64,000 nt of DNA from Xiphias gladius (GCF_016859285.1 NC_053417.1:28632706-28696705), one strand, 5' to 3'. Shown: positions 17,276-29,590, counted from the stretch's first letter. A program made the numbers and translations. Notes: a model not told the origin generated them from the letters alone.

Positions 17276-20200
17276 GCAGGACACAATCAGTACTGAAACA
17301 AACTAAGAATGAACCGGTAAATAAAAGGACCAAAGGTAGGAGAGCTTTATGGCTGCTATGATCATCATGTTTATTAAGTGTTTATCGATTCAAAGGCCGT
17401 TCAGACCAGATTTAGCTTCCCGTTCATTTCTACGTGGAGCGGGGCGAGACACATCAGCATCTGGCCTCGAGTTGACTCTGCCTCCTCCGATTCGCACAGA
17501 GTTCAGTCTGACTGAACTTTAAGGCGTGAAGGGTCCAGCCAGATATACAGAGGGGATGGGACTGACCTCATATTCCTGTTTTATATCTGCTTGGGGAAAC
17601 AACAACAGACCATGTCCCACTCGGTTCCATCAGTAGTCACTCCCAGATCATGTTCTGGATTGGCTTAACCGACACAATGTGTGTCCCTGCCTTAGGTAAG
17701 CACCGATTTTGTGATCTTCAGAGTCTCCAGCCATGCTAACAGTTCTGTGAGGCTGTGCTTAGGACACAGCAGCGCTCTGAGCTAAATGCTAACATCTGCA
17801 TACTAACATGCTCACAGTGACATTTTTAACAGGTATGACGTTTACCATGTTCGCCGTCTTAGTTTAGCTTTTTAGCATGCTAACACTGGCTAGTACAAAG
17901 GGAACGTCTAGAGTTTTTCAGGTATTGGGTCATGAACCAAAGCACTGGACAAACTGAAATTTTGACCTGACGATGGCGCTAGAGGAAAAGTCAGAGGATT
18001 AATCGCGAGTGGGATGTGATTGTCTGAACCAGAGTTCATGTCAGCTCATTCAACAGCAGCGGAGAGGGAGGGCTGCCGACTGGTTGCAGTGACCTAGCGT
18101 GTCCCGACGCTCAGAGTAGTAAATCATACCTGCAGCGTGTCTGCAGTAGTAGCAGATGTAGTTATGTGGGATGTTGTCTTCATATAAACCCATACAGGTG
18201 CCGTGCTGCCAACACAGACACGACTCACACTACAGAGAAACACAGACAGACAGGGTTATAATAGACCATCATGGACCACCTGTGATGTGTGTCAGGGATC
18301 ACTTCACTGGTAGTTTGGACAGGAGAGATGATTACAGACCAATGACGAACAGAAGGAAAGTGAATGGAAAAGCTGCAGCTCTAAAAATATCTCTCTGTAT
18401 TTCTATCGGCTGAATATAAAAGAGTACGGGTGTGTGTGTGTGTGTTAGTTACCTGGATCATGAAGTCGTTCTCCTCGTCCACCTCACACACACACCTCAC
18501 CACCTCACACTCCTCTGTCTCCATGGCAACGGGCCAAGAGGCCGTGTCCTCTCCGCTCTCCGCTGTTAGCGTCGACCAGTCGCTGCCGTCGTCAACTGAA
18601 AGGGTCGAGGGACCGAGTCACCTTTATTTTCAACGCAGATAATCCAAACTTCACATAAATAAGAAATACTGCGCAGAGTTTTCGGGATGTATGTGTGTTC
18701 CCACCGGGTTTGTGTGTGTCGTGGTGTGCGGTGGAGAGCTTCAGAGTGATCGGAGGTCTGTCTGAGTTCTCATCGTCGCTGCTGCCGAGTCCTGACGAGA
18801 AGAAAGAAACAATTAGTAAATACTCACACTGAGACGCAGCCTGGTCATTATTCTAATACACGTAGGTTCCAGCTCCAGGTTTTACCTTCTGAACTTTCAA
18901 ACTGGAAAAACATGGCAACAAGAATTGACCAAAAAGTTTCAACTCTGAGGCAAGAAGCCAGCCATGCAGGTGAGGAATCATGCTTTAGTTTATATTCAAA
19001 CTGCCTACACAAGCGTAAATAACTGAGTTTTAGGGGATTTTAAGAAGCGACGACTCACGTACTTAACGTAAAACACTGTGACTCCTAAATAAACTGTAGC
19101 TGTGTCTGAGTTCTGGGTCTGAAACCTTCTGAAGACTGTGGGCAATGTGCACTGACCCTCACCTGACTGACTTTTCTTCTTCTTCTTCTTCTTTTTCTTC
19201 TTCTTTAGTTTGACTCTCAGGAAGTTCTTCCTCTCCTTTCTGTTCTGCCCTCCGGTTTTCTCCCGCTCTCCGTCCCTCTTCCCTTCTGCTTACGGACAGG
19301 CAGGTTAGACGGCTCAGAGAGAGTAATGTTGCTGTCTGAACTCGTGCTAAAACTAGAAAATACCTTAAAAGTAGCCACATTTGAACTTTAAGCAGAGCCT
19401 TGTATTTGAACAAAGATATTTCTTATTGTCTTTAAACATTAAAGATGTATCAGATATCATCGGTTAATAGTCTTCCGAACTGTGTTTATGTGTGTGTCCT
19501 GGTTGTTTGTTTACCTGTCCTACCTGTTCCCATGGTGCTGTGCTCTCTGTCGTCTCGGTGACAGGTGATATTCCGGTTCTCGTTCTTCCTGTCTGACACG
19601 AAGTCGCCTCCCTCAGAAGACGACCGCTTCCTCCTACAACAACCCCAGTCAGCGTTAAACACTTTCTGCGCAGCTCCGGCTCGGGGATTTGAACCGTCAA
19701 CCTACCTCGGTGCCTCCTGCTCGCTGCCTCGCTCGTCCAGCTGCTGGTCGGAGTGGTAGTACTTGATGTGGTAGTGTAGCAGACTCGCCTTCCTGAACGA
19801 CTTGGTGCAGCCCGCTGCGGGACACTTGAAAGGGTTGTGGTCCAACTCAATGGAGAGGATGGGAGGAGGCTGGTTCTTTATCACTCTATACACTGAGACA
19901 GGGAGAGAGGGAGTAAAACAGGGAGAAGAAAGACAAACAAGTGAGTTTCTGACGTTAGGAGTGGGTCTGGAAATCAAACCTCAAAACCTTTTTGCTACCG
20001 ACCAGAATGTGTCCGTAGCAGCGCGTTGTAAAGACTGTTGAGTATCGAAATCTAGCAACGAGTGTCTGGTAAGATTCATACTCGTGTTCACATATTCCTT
20101 TGAGATTTAAATAGAAATTTTCCATTTGAGACTGCGTTTTATTAAGATGTTGAGTTGTCGTACAGCTCTCTGTGTTTGGACGGCTTTAAATATTTGAGAC

Positions 20201-23200
20201 ATTTGAATTCTCTTGTTGAATGACGAAATAAAAAGAGAGAAAAAAAAAACATGTCAATATTTCTCAAATAAGGTGTCATAAAAAGGCATAGTTTTGGTAT
20301 CAGTCACCAAAACTCAGGTATGGGATTATGAAGAATTTTCAAAACACCCAGCTGTAGTGAGCAGGGGGTGTGTTGTAGATGTGTGTGTGCTTTGAAGTTT
20401 GGAATAAACTACATGTAATATAAAGCCACAAATACATTCGTCTTCACTAAGCCCTTACAGATTAGAGCGGCAGTGTGTATGTGGGTCTGTGTTTATGTGG
20501 AGCCTGGCGCTTACGTGGTTCTCTGCTGAATTTGTGTGTGGTGGGCAGGTGGGCCTGACGCTCCAACAGGACGTCTGAGGAAGAGAGAGAGGGACAAAGA
20601 TTGAGATGAAACAACAGAGAGAGCATGTTCTTACAGAAACACTATTACCCACTAAAACATAAACAGCAGTTATAGCAGTTCTTAATATTGTTAAAGCCCA
20701 AATCAAAGACAGGTTTTTGTTTCGGTCTTTTTCTGAGACACTACAATACACACTGGGCACAAAGGACACATTTTAAAATGTTTCAACTGGGTTATTTGGT
20801 TTTTGCTATATTTTATTTAACTTAAGTCTAGGTTTTATAGTCTAGGTTTTATAATAATAATAATAATAATAATAACTAATTTATATATAGCACTTTTTAA
20901 AAACATTGTTTACAAGTGCTTAACATTGTTTGCACATGTATAAACAAAACACACAACAAAAGCACATATAAATAATCAACAGATTTTTAAATTAAAGCGT
21001 TAAAACAAAACACAATGATGCCCACGGGAATAACGTAAAGGAAAAGAAAAGGAGATCAATGGGAAAAATGAAAACCACGAGTGCCAAACGATAAAAGCAG
21101 GCAGACACAAATACTGATATAACTAACGCAATTAATACAAACACAATTACAACAACAGAAAGCACCACAAACTAAATTCAATCACAGAGCCGAACAAAAT
21201 CTCCATGTTTTCTAAGTATCAGGGACATTGCTCCTTTTCCTTATTGGCCTTAAACTAAAAGGCAGATTGTGCAAATGCAGAGCTTGTTTTAGGGATTCGC
21301 CCCCGACCCCGACCAGTCGACCCTGAAGGTCTGGTCAGTCGCTGTGAGCAAAGTTGTACAAAGCCTTTCAGTGGTGAAGGTGCGCATGTACAAGGTATTT
21401 TAAACAACAAATGTAAATGTGAATACGAAACCAAATTCTCACAGTTCAAAATTCTGCATTTAAATAGTATATCACAATGACGATACTGACATGGTTTCCT
21501 ATCCAAGACTCTCAAGGCTTGTTTACGAAGCGTAGTAATAAAACTCGACGCACGGAGGATGTGCATGCAGAGGCTGTTTTCTGAAATAACGTTACCACGG
21601 CCATGTTCTTATTTTCCACCTATTTGACATTATATTCAATCATTTTGCCTCCAAAATCTGCTTCACGTTCACTCGCCCCACACATTTATAATCAACGTTG
21701 TCTTATGTTCCGTTCGATAGTTACTATGCAGCAGTGATCTCAAATTCTCTGATGTTTACCTCTGTCGATGTGGGCGGGGTTAGGAGCGGCTGGCCGGGTG
21801 GAGTCAACCGTGATTGGCTGATTCTCAGCGCCGCTGCTTCTACCTGGAGGAGTCAATTAACATAAGAGACACGACTGCAGACTACGCAAGTTTCCCAGTT
21901 ACCTGCCTGAGGAGCTAACTAATCATGCTAAGTCCCATGCACCAATCAGCTTCAGGGGCATTTATCATCACCCAAAATGCATTGCAACACCTTTGAAAGC
22001 ATCGATAAGCATCAGTGACAGTTTAGGCAAATTACATCTGTTGTTGATTTTTGAAGGGAAAAGAGGTAAATCCAGCCCCTGCAGCAAAAACACATTAAAA
22101 AAATTAGCTTTTCTGCAAATGTTACTGTTACAGTAATTGTGTCAAATGCAAAAGCTTGGGCTCAGTACTTAGTAACCCCCCCCCGCCCCCCAAACACACA
22201 CACCTGTATGTATAGACCTACTTTATGTTAAACGCTGGGTGCTGGATGTCAGAGGTCACCTGACTTACTGTCATCTGTTTTCTTCTTTGCTGGTGGATGC
22301 GAGGATGAAGCTTCTGCCTTCCTCTTCCTCTCCTCCTCCCCCTCCACAGCTCCGTCCCGCTCCTCTGATGTCACCTTCTCCTCCGCCTCCTCTTCCTTCT
22401 TCTCTTCTTCTTCTTCTTTTTCTCCACCATCCTCCTCCTCCTCGCTCTCTCCTTCCTCCCATCCCTCGCTTCCCACCGCACTCTTCTCAGATCTGGACTT
22501 CTGTTTCCACACACACACGTGCAGAAAAGACAAAGCTCTCAGAATCAAAAAGACTGTGACTGGTGAAGCCAATCAGATGATCAGACACATGGGCGCTGAG
22601 TATTTCTTACTTCCTGGAAGGGTTTGACCTTGGTGGGCTTCACGGTCCGAACCACGCCATCGTAGAAACGCACTGTGTAGGAGTCTTACACACACAGACA
22701 CAGACACAGATACACACACATACATACGTCAGGTTTACCAGGTTTAGCATTGGTAGCATTCGAGTACGTTTCTGTGATCCAGTTCCTAAGCATAAACAGC
22801 AGCGTGCCGCGGTGCTGTGATCTTACAACTCTAAGTCAGGTTTCAAGTCTCCAGTTCCCAAGTCCAAGTCCAAGCCATTTAATCACCAGTGCAAGGATTT
22901 GTCCCATAGGCCAGTGGCCTTCCAAAAACTTTAAGCTTTATTTGCAGCACAAGGACAGATAACAGAAGTGAACCAGATGTGACAGGAGAGTTCAAACCCT
23001 CTGCTCCCCACAAAAATCAAGATATAAAGAGACAGGAATCATGAAAAAATAGTAAGAATTCAAAGTACACCACCAACAACAGCTACTGGAGTTCGGCTAC
23101 ATGACTCGAGTCTGGGCCTTTTTCTTCTGACGATGCTAATCATCTGCGTTCATGTTGTGAAATATATGCAATGGTCACTGTGAAGAGGGAAAGACACACG

Positions 23201-24713
23201 TAACCAATGCGTCGCAGCAGCCTGGCAGACTAATGGTCATTGATAGAAGAAATGACACAAAAACACAGCTCAGGGTTCGTGTCTCAAATTTGGCAGTATC
23301 GTTCGATTCGGTCGGCTCAGCCGGGGTTTCACTCTCAGTTTTAGGCCCCTGCAGAACTCTTGTCAAAATGTTCTTCTGGGAGTTTTCCTTCATTTTTTTC
23401 CCCAGAAGACATCCGATTCAACCATGCCGGCTGTTGCCACGTAAATGCAAGAACAGCAGTAATTTTAGGAAATTGTAAGAATGCAATAGACAGCTCAGCT
23501 CAACAGACTACTATTTCCATTGTTGCTTTATCTGTTGTGTTTTTTCAAGTAACAGATTTGAACATTTTATCTACAAAATGTTGGAAAATACCCGTCACAA
23601 TTTCCCAGAGTCGAAGGTGACATCTTCAGACGACTTGTTTTGTCTGAACACCAGTCCAAACCCCAAAATATTCAATTTACAATGATATAAAACAGAGGAA
23701 AAAGCAGAGGATCCTCAGAAACCAGAGATTTATCAAGCATTTTGACTGATAAGAGCCTTAAAAGATGAAAGAAAACAGATTGATTTTCTTTCAAGTGACT
23801 GATCGATTAATCAACTCATTGTTTCAGCACTAATGTACAGCAACATAACTCATGAGGCGTATAAAAGGTGAAACTGAGCCTCACCGTCCTTGTTGACCCT
23901 GAGGATTTTGGCCGGGTAGAAACGACAGTCTGTCCAACAGGCCAGAACCTTCGTTCCTGAAACAAACATCTGAGACAGAGAGAAAAATTCAGTCCACCGA
24001 AGAAAACAAAGAAGAGGAGCAGAGACTGACAAGGCAACATGCAGATACTTGTACATGCAAAATATTCCTTCAGTGAAGCTCCCAAAACTTTGTCAGTGAA
24101 AACCTCTCAAAACTCTCAGTCTAATGACCGGGACGAACAGTGTCACTCTCACGATGTGGCGCTGATGGTTAAGAATCTGTAGAAAACTTTTACCAGGATG
24201 TATGAAACAACACACATGTAGCCAGCGCGTCGTACCGGGTGAGATCGTGGTGGATTCAGGCCCTGCCTCCTCAGACTGACTCGCTCCAGCGGCCGAAGGT
24301 ACGGCGAGTTCCACTGAAACCATTCATCATGTCGACGGCTCCACTGACGGTAGTGGATCAGGACCCGCTCTTTGTCGTAGTCGATTTTTTCAATTGTAGC
24401 TGTGTACCTGAGAGGAAACCGACACGGTGCAGGATGAGTTGTTTAAAGTTATCAAAACTGTGATCAAATTTTAAGGGTCAACTGAACAGTTTGATTAAGA
24501 CGCAAAATCCAATTTTGAGACAAAACCACAATTTTAAATACCATCGTGAATCAACTATTGCAGGAGTGTTTGCCACTACAGATGTGTGTGTGAAAACTCC
24601 AGATAATTTTCTATATTAGTGTATGGTCCAGACCAGTTCTTGTGTCGATCTCGGGCTTCCAGCTGCGCTCCGACCTCGAAAGTGATTCCTGACCTGTCTG
24701 GAGGAGTCTTCAT
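14777..24713 (-). CDS. phf20: PHF20, PHD finger protein 20 (complete, 17 coding exons)
   Basis: Nuclear chromatin reader of the KAT8/MOF NSL acetyltransferase complex; its Tudor domains bind methyl-lysine and its PHD finger binds methylated H3 in mammals. Exons in transcript order: 24713-24634, 24407-24236, 23969-23885, 22684-22611, 22500-22269, 21843-21760, 20574-20515, 19892-19706, 19633-19524, 19285-19163, 18791-18705, 18595-18453, 18229-18130, 17180-16985, 16897-16681, 16144-15868, 14913-14777. They total 2364 nt, 787 residues plus stop, with every phase matching. Tandem Tudor motifs lie in residues 1-140 ([56 protein letters not shown]). A Glu/Lys-rich linker spans 138-214, a C2H2 finger about 286-308, and a Lys-rich run about 385-400. 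A C4HC3 PHD finger lies at about 463-510, and the C-terminus is [18 protein letters not shown]. The C2H2 finger favours PHF20 over PHF20L1. Mammalian PHF20 is longer (about 1000 aa). Confidence 0.93.
14917..15568. repeat. 652-bp (GA)n/(CT)n tract in PHF20's last intron
   Basis: Almost pure GA on the plus strand, with scattered GACAGA, GGGGAGA and GGGCGAGA interruptions. The GGGCGAGA variant recurs near 14936, 15005, 15057, 15117, 15193 and 15260, 52-76 bp apart, which suggests higher-order duplication. On the PHF20 sense strand it is (CT)n ending in CCAG at the last acceptor. Confidence 0.97.
15813..15864. repeat. (GT)n microsatellite after a PHF20 donor
   Basis: On the sense strand of PHF20 this is (CA)n beginning within the 5' splice site GTAACACACAC of the exon ending at 15868. 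Confidence 0.95.
17209..17273. repeat. (CA)n microsatellite upstream of a PHF20 acceptor
   Basis: About 32 CA units, read as (GT)n on the PHF20 sense strand, ending about 25 bases before the acceptor of the exon that starts at 17180. Confidence 0.95.
18130..18595 (-). CDS. phf20: PHF20 PHD-finger exon pair (18595-18453 and 18229-18130)
   Basis: The first exon ends [14 protein letters not shown] and the second begins [12 protein letters not shown], later [11 protein letters not shown]. Together they carry the C-x-C, C-x2-C, H-x2-C and C-x2-C zinc ligands of the PHD finger. The intron 18452-18230 splits the finger in phase 0 and has a (CA)n run soon after its donor. Confidence 0.92.
19706..19892 (-). 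CDS. phf20: PHF20 exon encoding the C2H2 zinc finger
   Basis: Reads [17 protein letters not shown], then [14 protein letters not shown] and [13 protein letters not shown], giving C-x4-C-x12-H-x4-H. The previous exon (20574-20515) supplies [12 protein letters not shown], so the junction reads [14 protein letters not shown] as in vertebrate PHF20. Confidence 0.92.
20850..21230 (-). mobile_element. Probable LINE 3' end with (ATA)n tail
   Basis: Begins with (ATA)n, then TTTATATATAGCACTTTTTA and an adenine-rich body including CGATAAAAGCAGGCAGACA. Read on the minus strand it has the form of L2-like 3' ends (AGTGCTATATATAAATTA followed by TTA repeats). It lies in a PHF20 intron. Confidence 0.5.
23600..23830. 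repeat. Copy of the TCGATTAATC dispersed repeat
   Basis: Contains CAGAGTCGAAGGTGACATCT and ends GATCGATTAATCAACTCATT, parallel to 25681-25910 (CAGAGTCCAAGGTGACGTCC ... TCAACTGACTAACTCACTCA). In a PHF20 intron. Confidence 0.65.
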
Positions 24714-25069
24714 CTGCAGAAACAGAGAGAAAAAAAAAAAAAAAACTCCACTAAATTTAAAATTTATAAGCCATTTCTGACAATTCACATTTCCTTTCTT
24801 TGGCAGTAAAGTCTCCTGGTACTGTCCGTCCACACTTTGTAAAGATCATGCTGATACTTGCATTTTAAAATGATCCCCTGCTTGCTTTTCTTTTGTTTTG
24901 AGGGAGCTGAGAGGATATTTTTACACTTTGTATGTTTCCCGGGGCCTCGTGCGTCCGGTTTGACACCTGTCAAAAATTTGTTCACTCCTCTGGGTTTAGT
25001 TACAACCTTTATCATCAATGTGCGTCTGCACTTCTTTCTGTGGCATCAAAATAAAGCGCAAAGTTTACT

Positions 25070-25215
25070 CTTCGCATTCAGAATCAGAGTCAGCTTTAGT
25101 GGCCAAGTCAAGTTCACTTACAAATTCAAGGAATTTGCCTTCAGCTATAAGTGGCTGTCAATATACAGAACTACTTACACACAGGGCAGAGAACAAATGT
25201 TTATACAGATAATGA
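25070..25215 (-). mobile_element. LINE 3'-end fragment (TCAGAATCAGAGTCAGCTTT type)
   Basis: TCAGAATCAGAGTCAGCTTT, GGCCAAGT and CAAGGAATTTGCCTTCAG resemble a very common fish retrotransposon end, read here in antisense. The family is judged from memory. Confidence 0.5.
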
Positions 25216-25329
25216 CATACAGCTAAACAATGATAAGCAAACTCTGCCGGCATACACAGGTTTCGAGGTGGACAACAAACTATCTATATATAGATTGTTA
25301 TGTACTGTATGTGCAGGGTTGTGGAACAG

Positions 25330-25680
25330 ATACAGTGGTGTGAAAAAGTTTGGGCACCACTGGTCAAAATTTCTCTTACTTTGAATCGTTTAGCGAGTAG
25401 AACACGAACCGATCTCCAAAAGATGAAACATTGTTTTTCAACATATTAAGCAAGATTAGTGTATTATTTTTGTTTTGTGAAAGTTTAGAATGGAAAATAA
25501 AGGGCAGGAGCAGCAAACAAAAGTTTGGGCATCCCAAGAGATTTGAGCTCTCCAAGGTCTCAGACCTTAATTAGCTTGTCAGGGCTATGGCTTGTTCACA
25601 GTCATCGTTAGGAAAGGTCAGGTGATGCAAATTTCAAAGCTTTATAAAATACTCTGGGTGCCCAAACCTTGTCCCAACAA
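25330..25680. mobile_element. Short non-autonomous DNA transposon remnant
   Basis: The left end has CAGTGGTGTGAAAAAGTTTG followed by GGCACCACTGG. The right end, reverse-complemented, reads GGTTTGGGCACCCAGAG. The TTTGGGCACC core is shared as imperfect terminal inverted repeats, and TTTGGGCATCCC recurs internally. No transposase reading frame. Confidence 0.55.
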
Positions 25681-25910
25681 TCAGAGTCCAAGGTGACGTC
25701 CTCAAACGTTGTCTTTTGCCCAGCAAACACTTCAAAACCCAGAGAGGTTCAGTTTATTACCACGTAAGACAATAAAAGGCCCCAAATCCTCAGCTCTGAG
25801 AGCCTGGAACCTGACAAGGTTTTGCCAGTTTAGCTCAAAATGATGACGAAAACAAACCAAGAGCTGCGGATCAGTTCTCTATCAACTGACTAACTCACTC
25901 ATTGAGGAAT
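25681..25910. repeat. Copy of the TCGATTAATC dispersed repeat
   Basis: Directly abuts the short transposon. Parallel in content to 23600-23830. Confidence 0.55.
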
Positions 25911-27075
25911 TGCTGCAGCTCTTTTTAGACCTCCCGTCTGATTTAACTGTTTTTACAAATGTGATGCCAGGTGGGAAAAAAACGGCCATGTTGGTCGTGG
26001 TGTATCCCGGACCTGGCATGTGATGGGTCTGCAGTCTCGTTATCAGTATGTCACCTTTATGCTCAGGAATAACCTGGAAATTACGCGTGTGGACATTAAG
26101 CTCCAATGTCGTCATCGTGAGCGTGCAAATTTGATTAAATTCTTTTCAGTATAGGCGGCCACCCACTTCCTGTCAGCTACAAAGATAGGACTGACTCTTG
26201 TTATTATTTTAATCAGAAATGAATAAAAAAGTAAATAAATAGATAAAAGCGCGCCGAGTGGTATTTAAAGAGAGATTTCATTTCCATACCAAAGGGTTGA
26301 GCGGTCCAAGTTGTTTCAGTGACGTCTGCTGTACGTAACGTGATGACAACGGACATACCGGACGTCGCCAGCGTCTCTGGGGTAACGGTTGCACAGACAA
26401 ACTTTTTAGTTTAGTTTATTCATTAAGTTTCCCACAAATCTTGTCTGAGCTGTGAGAGATTAAAACGGAAAAAAGAGCAGAGGGCAACCAATGAAAGAAA
26501 CTCCTCTCCTCTCCTCTGAAGCGTTTCTGACATTTTTGTGTCTGATCTGTCAGTGTTCTCTGTGAAAGAAGCTGATTGGCCCACAGGCAACTGAGGACAC
26601 GTGTTCAGAATTCTCATTGGATCTCCCTGCTGTCAGTCAAATGGAAGAGGCCCGCCCCCTCTGGAGCTGCTCAGATATTTGACAGTAGCTAACATGCTAA
26701 TGCTAACTGTGCTAGCTCCAAAAAACAGCAAGAAATAGCATTAGACGAAACACAAAAATGCGTAAAAAATACACGTTTGTAAACTACACCTGCATCAGAA
26801 AGGAGACGACCGGATGTTTCAAGTTGTACATTAAGCTCGTCCAGTTTAACGGAGTTCTGCCTTCTCTCCATTGACTGTGAATAGATAAGCTAACACAGCT
26901 AACTGTTAGCCTGCGCTCAGTCTGAAAAGTCCCAGTGACAGCTGCAAGCGGATTAGAGTTTCATGTCGGCCAGTGAGCTGCCGTGGAAGCGGAAACCTTT
27001 ATAAAACCGTCTCCACTGTCCAAATGTGATACTGAGCGGTAAATGTGTAAATGAGTAACACGAAAGCTTGTTTAC

Positions 27076-27120
27076 CTCTGGCGCTACTTGTACACTGCAC
27101 TCTTCATACTGTGATGGCCG
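27076..27120 (-). other. phf20: PHF20 candidate non-coding first exon
   Basis: On the minus strand GCGCCAGAG|GTAAAC gives a usable 5' splice site at 27076/27075, immediately downstream of an NRF1 palindrome. The transcription start is inferred, not seen. Confidence 0.45.
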
Positions 27121-27124
27121 CAGA

Positions 27125-27134
27125 GCGCATGCGC
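27125..27134. promoter_or_regulatory. NRF1 site in the PHF20 promoter
   Basis: GCGCATGCGC is the core of the NRF1 palindrome, typical of TATA-less housekeeping promoters. It sits just upstream of the candidate PHF20 first exon. Confidence 0.6.
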
Positions 27135-28419
27135 GGATGCAGACTTTCAGCTGCTGCGTGTTTATCTGTCTCAGGGATGTTTTCGTGTAAATCGTATAAA
27201 GCACGGATTATAGGATGTGTTCCTATGATTCCTATGATACTGTTGGAGGACTGTGTTTTTGTTTAATCAAGCAGATATGTCAAAAGAAGAATATGGAACC
27301 AATGACGTCCCTGTCCAACAGGGTTTATGCTTAATAGTCTCTCACCGTTGGACTGATTTGCAAGTATTGCACATCTGATACACACCATATTTATTACGAT
27401 CTGTATATTATACTACTGCAGAGATGTTGGCTTATAAGGGGGACACTTTACTTTAGCCCCCTTTATTTCGTATTTATTAGCAGTACGTAAACATTTCACA
27501 AATGGATAACAACCCATGTATTGATAGGCAGGTACAGCGTCTTTTAAGTGGTTACTGATGTATTTGTCAACAACTGTAACTTATCTGTTGCTGTATCAAC
27601 AGATAATGAAGTGACAAGACAGTAAAACACATAGGAGACATGTCTTCGTAGGAGACGCTCGAATAAATACTGTACATTAATAACCACTTAAAAACGTCCT
27701 TACAGCTGTTACATTATAGTGTGTTATAAACTACTTACTGAATATGTATATACTGCCTATGAATGCTAAATACGAGGACCTAAAGTAGCGTTTTACCAAA
27801 CACCCTTTCCGGTACCACTTCCTAATAAGACGCCTTTTCTAAAGAGCTTTTACTTTGTAACTGCTGGCTTTATTAATGGTTAGTAAACATTTGCAGCTAC
27901 TTTATAGATGAACCATAAGTCATCAATAAGATCAGGTTGTGAAAAATCCCACTGGCACGTGTTCTCCTTACTATTTGGTAATACTGCAGGTTTAATCCAT
28001 TAATAAATGCTGATGTGTTTTTCAACTTCTATCACAAGTGTCACTTAATGTGTTTGTTCTCCAGACCTAATAGATGAACAATGAAAAACTCATTGTTCCA
28101 GAACCAAAACAGACAAGTGATTAGAGAGAACAGAAGACAACAGAAGAAACCCCACTGGTGACACCTGGAGGCAGGAAGGTTCATCACTGTAGAAGGGCTA
28201 CAAAATCAAATTTGTCCTGAAGGGGGAAGGTCACGGGCCACAGGGTCACTGAAAGAATAGGTTTGTCCCCTGGTAATGGATTATGACCCTGCGGCTTTGA
28301 AAACCAAAAACAAAGTTGGAAATCTTGGTTCTATTGTAGTCACGGATCCAAACTTTAATATAAATGCCTCAGTCTGCACACTACCCTCTTAGAAACATAG
28401 CAGGAGGATTCATGTTCAG

Positions 28420-28845
28420 GCATGATTAGGAACTTGTCCATGCTTGTCCAAAACACATCTCTGACTGACTGGGTCCTTCACCATTTGAAGCCTCTCCGGT
28501 TATCTGGTGGTTTGCTAACTGTTCCCGGAATCCAGTCTAAACATGGAGAAGCAGCAATTAGTGACTCTGCACCTCAGAGTTCAAACACATGTCCAGAAGA
28601 CAGAAAACTTGCCCAGACTTTGACTGCCTTTAAATCCAGCTTAAAACCTTTTTAGTTCTCCATCACCTTTGACTGAACCTTAACCATTCATTATTTCCCT
28701 ATGTTGGATTTACTCCTTTCATTTTACTTTAAGGTGATTGCTATGTCTTGTATTTGCATTTTAATATTCTATGCTGTAATTCATTTTTAATGTTTTCAAC
28801 AATGGTGTTTGAAATGTGCTCTAGAAATAAACTTGCCTTGGGAGT
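28420..28845 (+). mobile_element. L2-like LINE, ORF2 C-terminus and 3' tail
   Basis: The plus-strand frame reads GGLLTVPGIQSKHGEAAISD and later TLTAFKSSLKPF, the conserved end of L2/CR1-type ORF2 proteins. The stop follows at once, and the 3' UTR ends GTGCTCTAGAAATAAACTTG. The reading frame upstream is lost, so this is a 5'-truncated copy. Confidence 0.8.
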
Positions 28846-29004
28846 CACCCAAAACACTGGGATGCATTAGGACTAATTCGGAGGAAGGGCTGTGGCTGTT
28901 AAACTATTGTAAATCATATCCATAGATTATTCTTACTCATGCATTAATATACAAACAGGATTTTACTGTTGTAGTAGGTTGAGGTGGAGGTAGTTCTTTA
29001 ACTA

Positions 29005-29310
29005 TTGGTTTAAGACTGCAACTAATAGTAATTTTCATTCTGGATTATTCTGCTGATTATTTCTATTGAATGGTTTGTAAGAATTCTGAAAATAGTTAGA
29101 AATACCCTTCAAAACAGTCCACACCTCAAAGTGATTACAAGTAAATTAAAATGATTAAAATATTGAAAAGGTAAAGCAGCAAATCCTCAAATGTGAGAAG
29201 CTGGGCCCATGAAATGTTTGGCTTTTTTTGCACGAAAAATGACCTCAACAATAATCAAAATAGTTGCCAGTTAATTTTCTGTCCATCGACCAATCGATTA
29301 ATCCGAGAAA
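29005..29310. repeat. Copy of the TCGATTAATC dispersed repeat
   Basis: Starts GACTGCAACTAATAGTAATT and ends CGACCAATCGATTAATCC. Confidence 0.65.
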
Positions 29311-29429
29311 GGTTTCAGCTGTACTTGTATTTATTGTTGTGTAGTTTAATGTATAAGAAAGCATCATATCTTATAAGCTCTTCATATTCTTTGTATGCAA
29401 AAATCTTAATTTGTAAAGTGGCTCCTAAC

Positions 29430-29590
29430 TGAAGACGTCGACAAATTGTAGTGTAGTAGAAAGTACAACATTTCCTCCTGAAATGCAGTGAAGTAGAAGT
29501 AGAAAGAGGTATAGAAAGAAAAGACTCAAGTAAAGTACAAGTACCTCAAATTTGTACTTGAGTAAATGTATTCAGTCAGATTCCACCACT
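29430..29590 (-). repeat. Copy of the GTACTT dispersed repeat
   Basis: Contains CAAGTAAAGTACAAGTACCT and GTACTTGAGTAAATGTATTC, the reverse complement of the 9105-9252 copy. Confidence 0.75.

Larger units (their letters stand above)
24714..27075 (-). other. PHF20 first intron (5' UTR intron)
   Basis: Lies between the candidate non-coding first exon and the ATG exon. It holds a LINE-type fragment (25070-25215), a short inverted-repeat element (25330-25680), a dispersed repeat (25681-25910) and, at 26680-26920, many GCTAAC/GTTAGC hexamers. No coding exon was recognised. The acceptor CAG ends exactly at the start codon. Confidence 0.55.

Noticed and set aside
14777..24713. PHF20L1 as the identity of the Tudor/PHD gene
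   Set aside because: The C2H2 finger with the preceding LPTTHKF...[12 protein letters not shown] segment, and linkage to NDRG3 and EDEM2, fit PHF20 better; an alignment would settle it.
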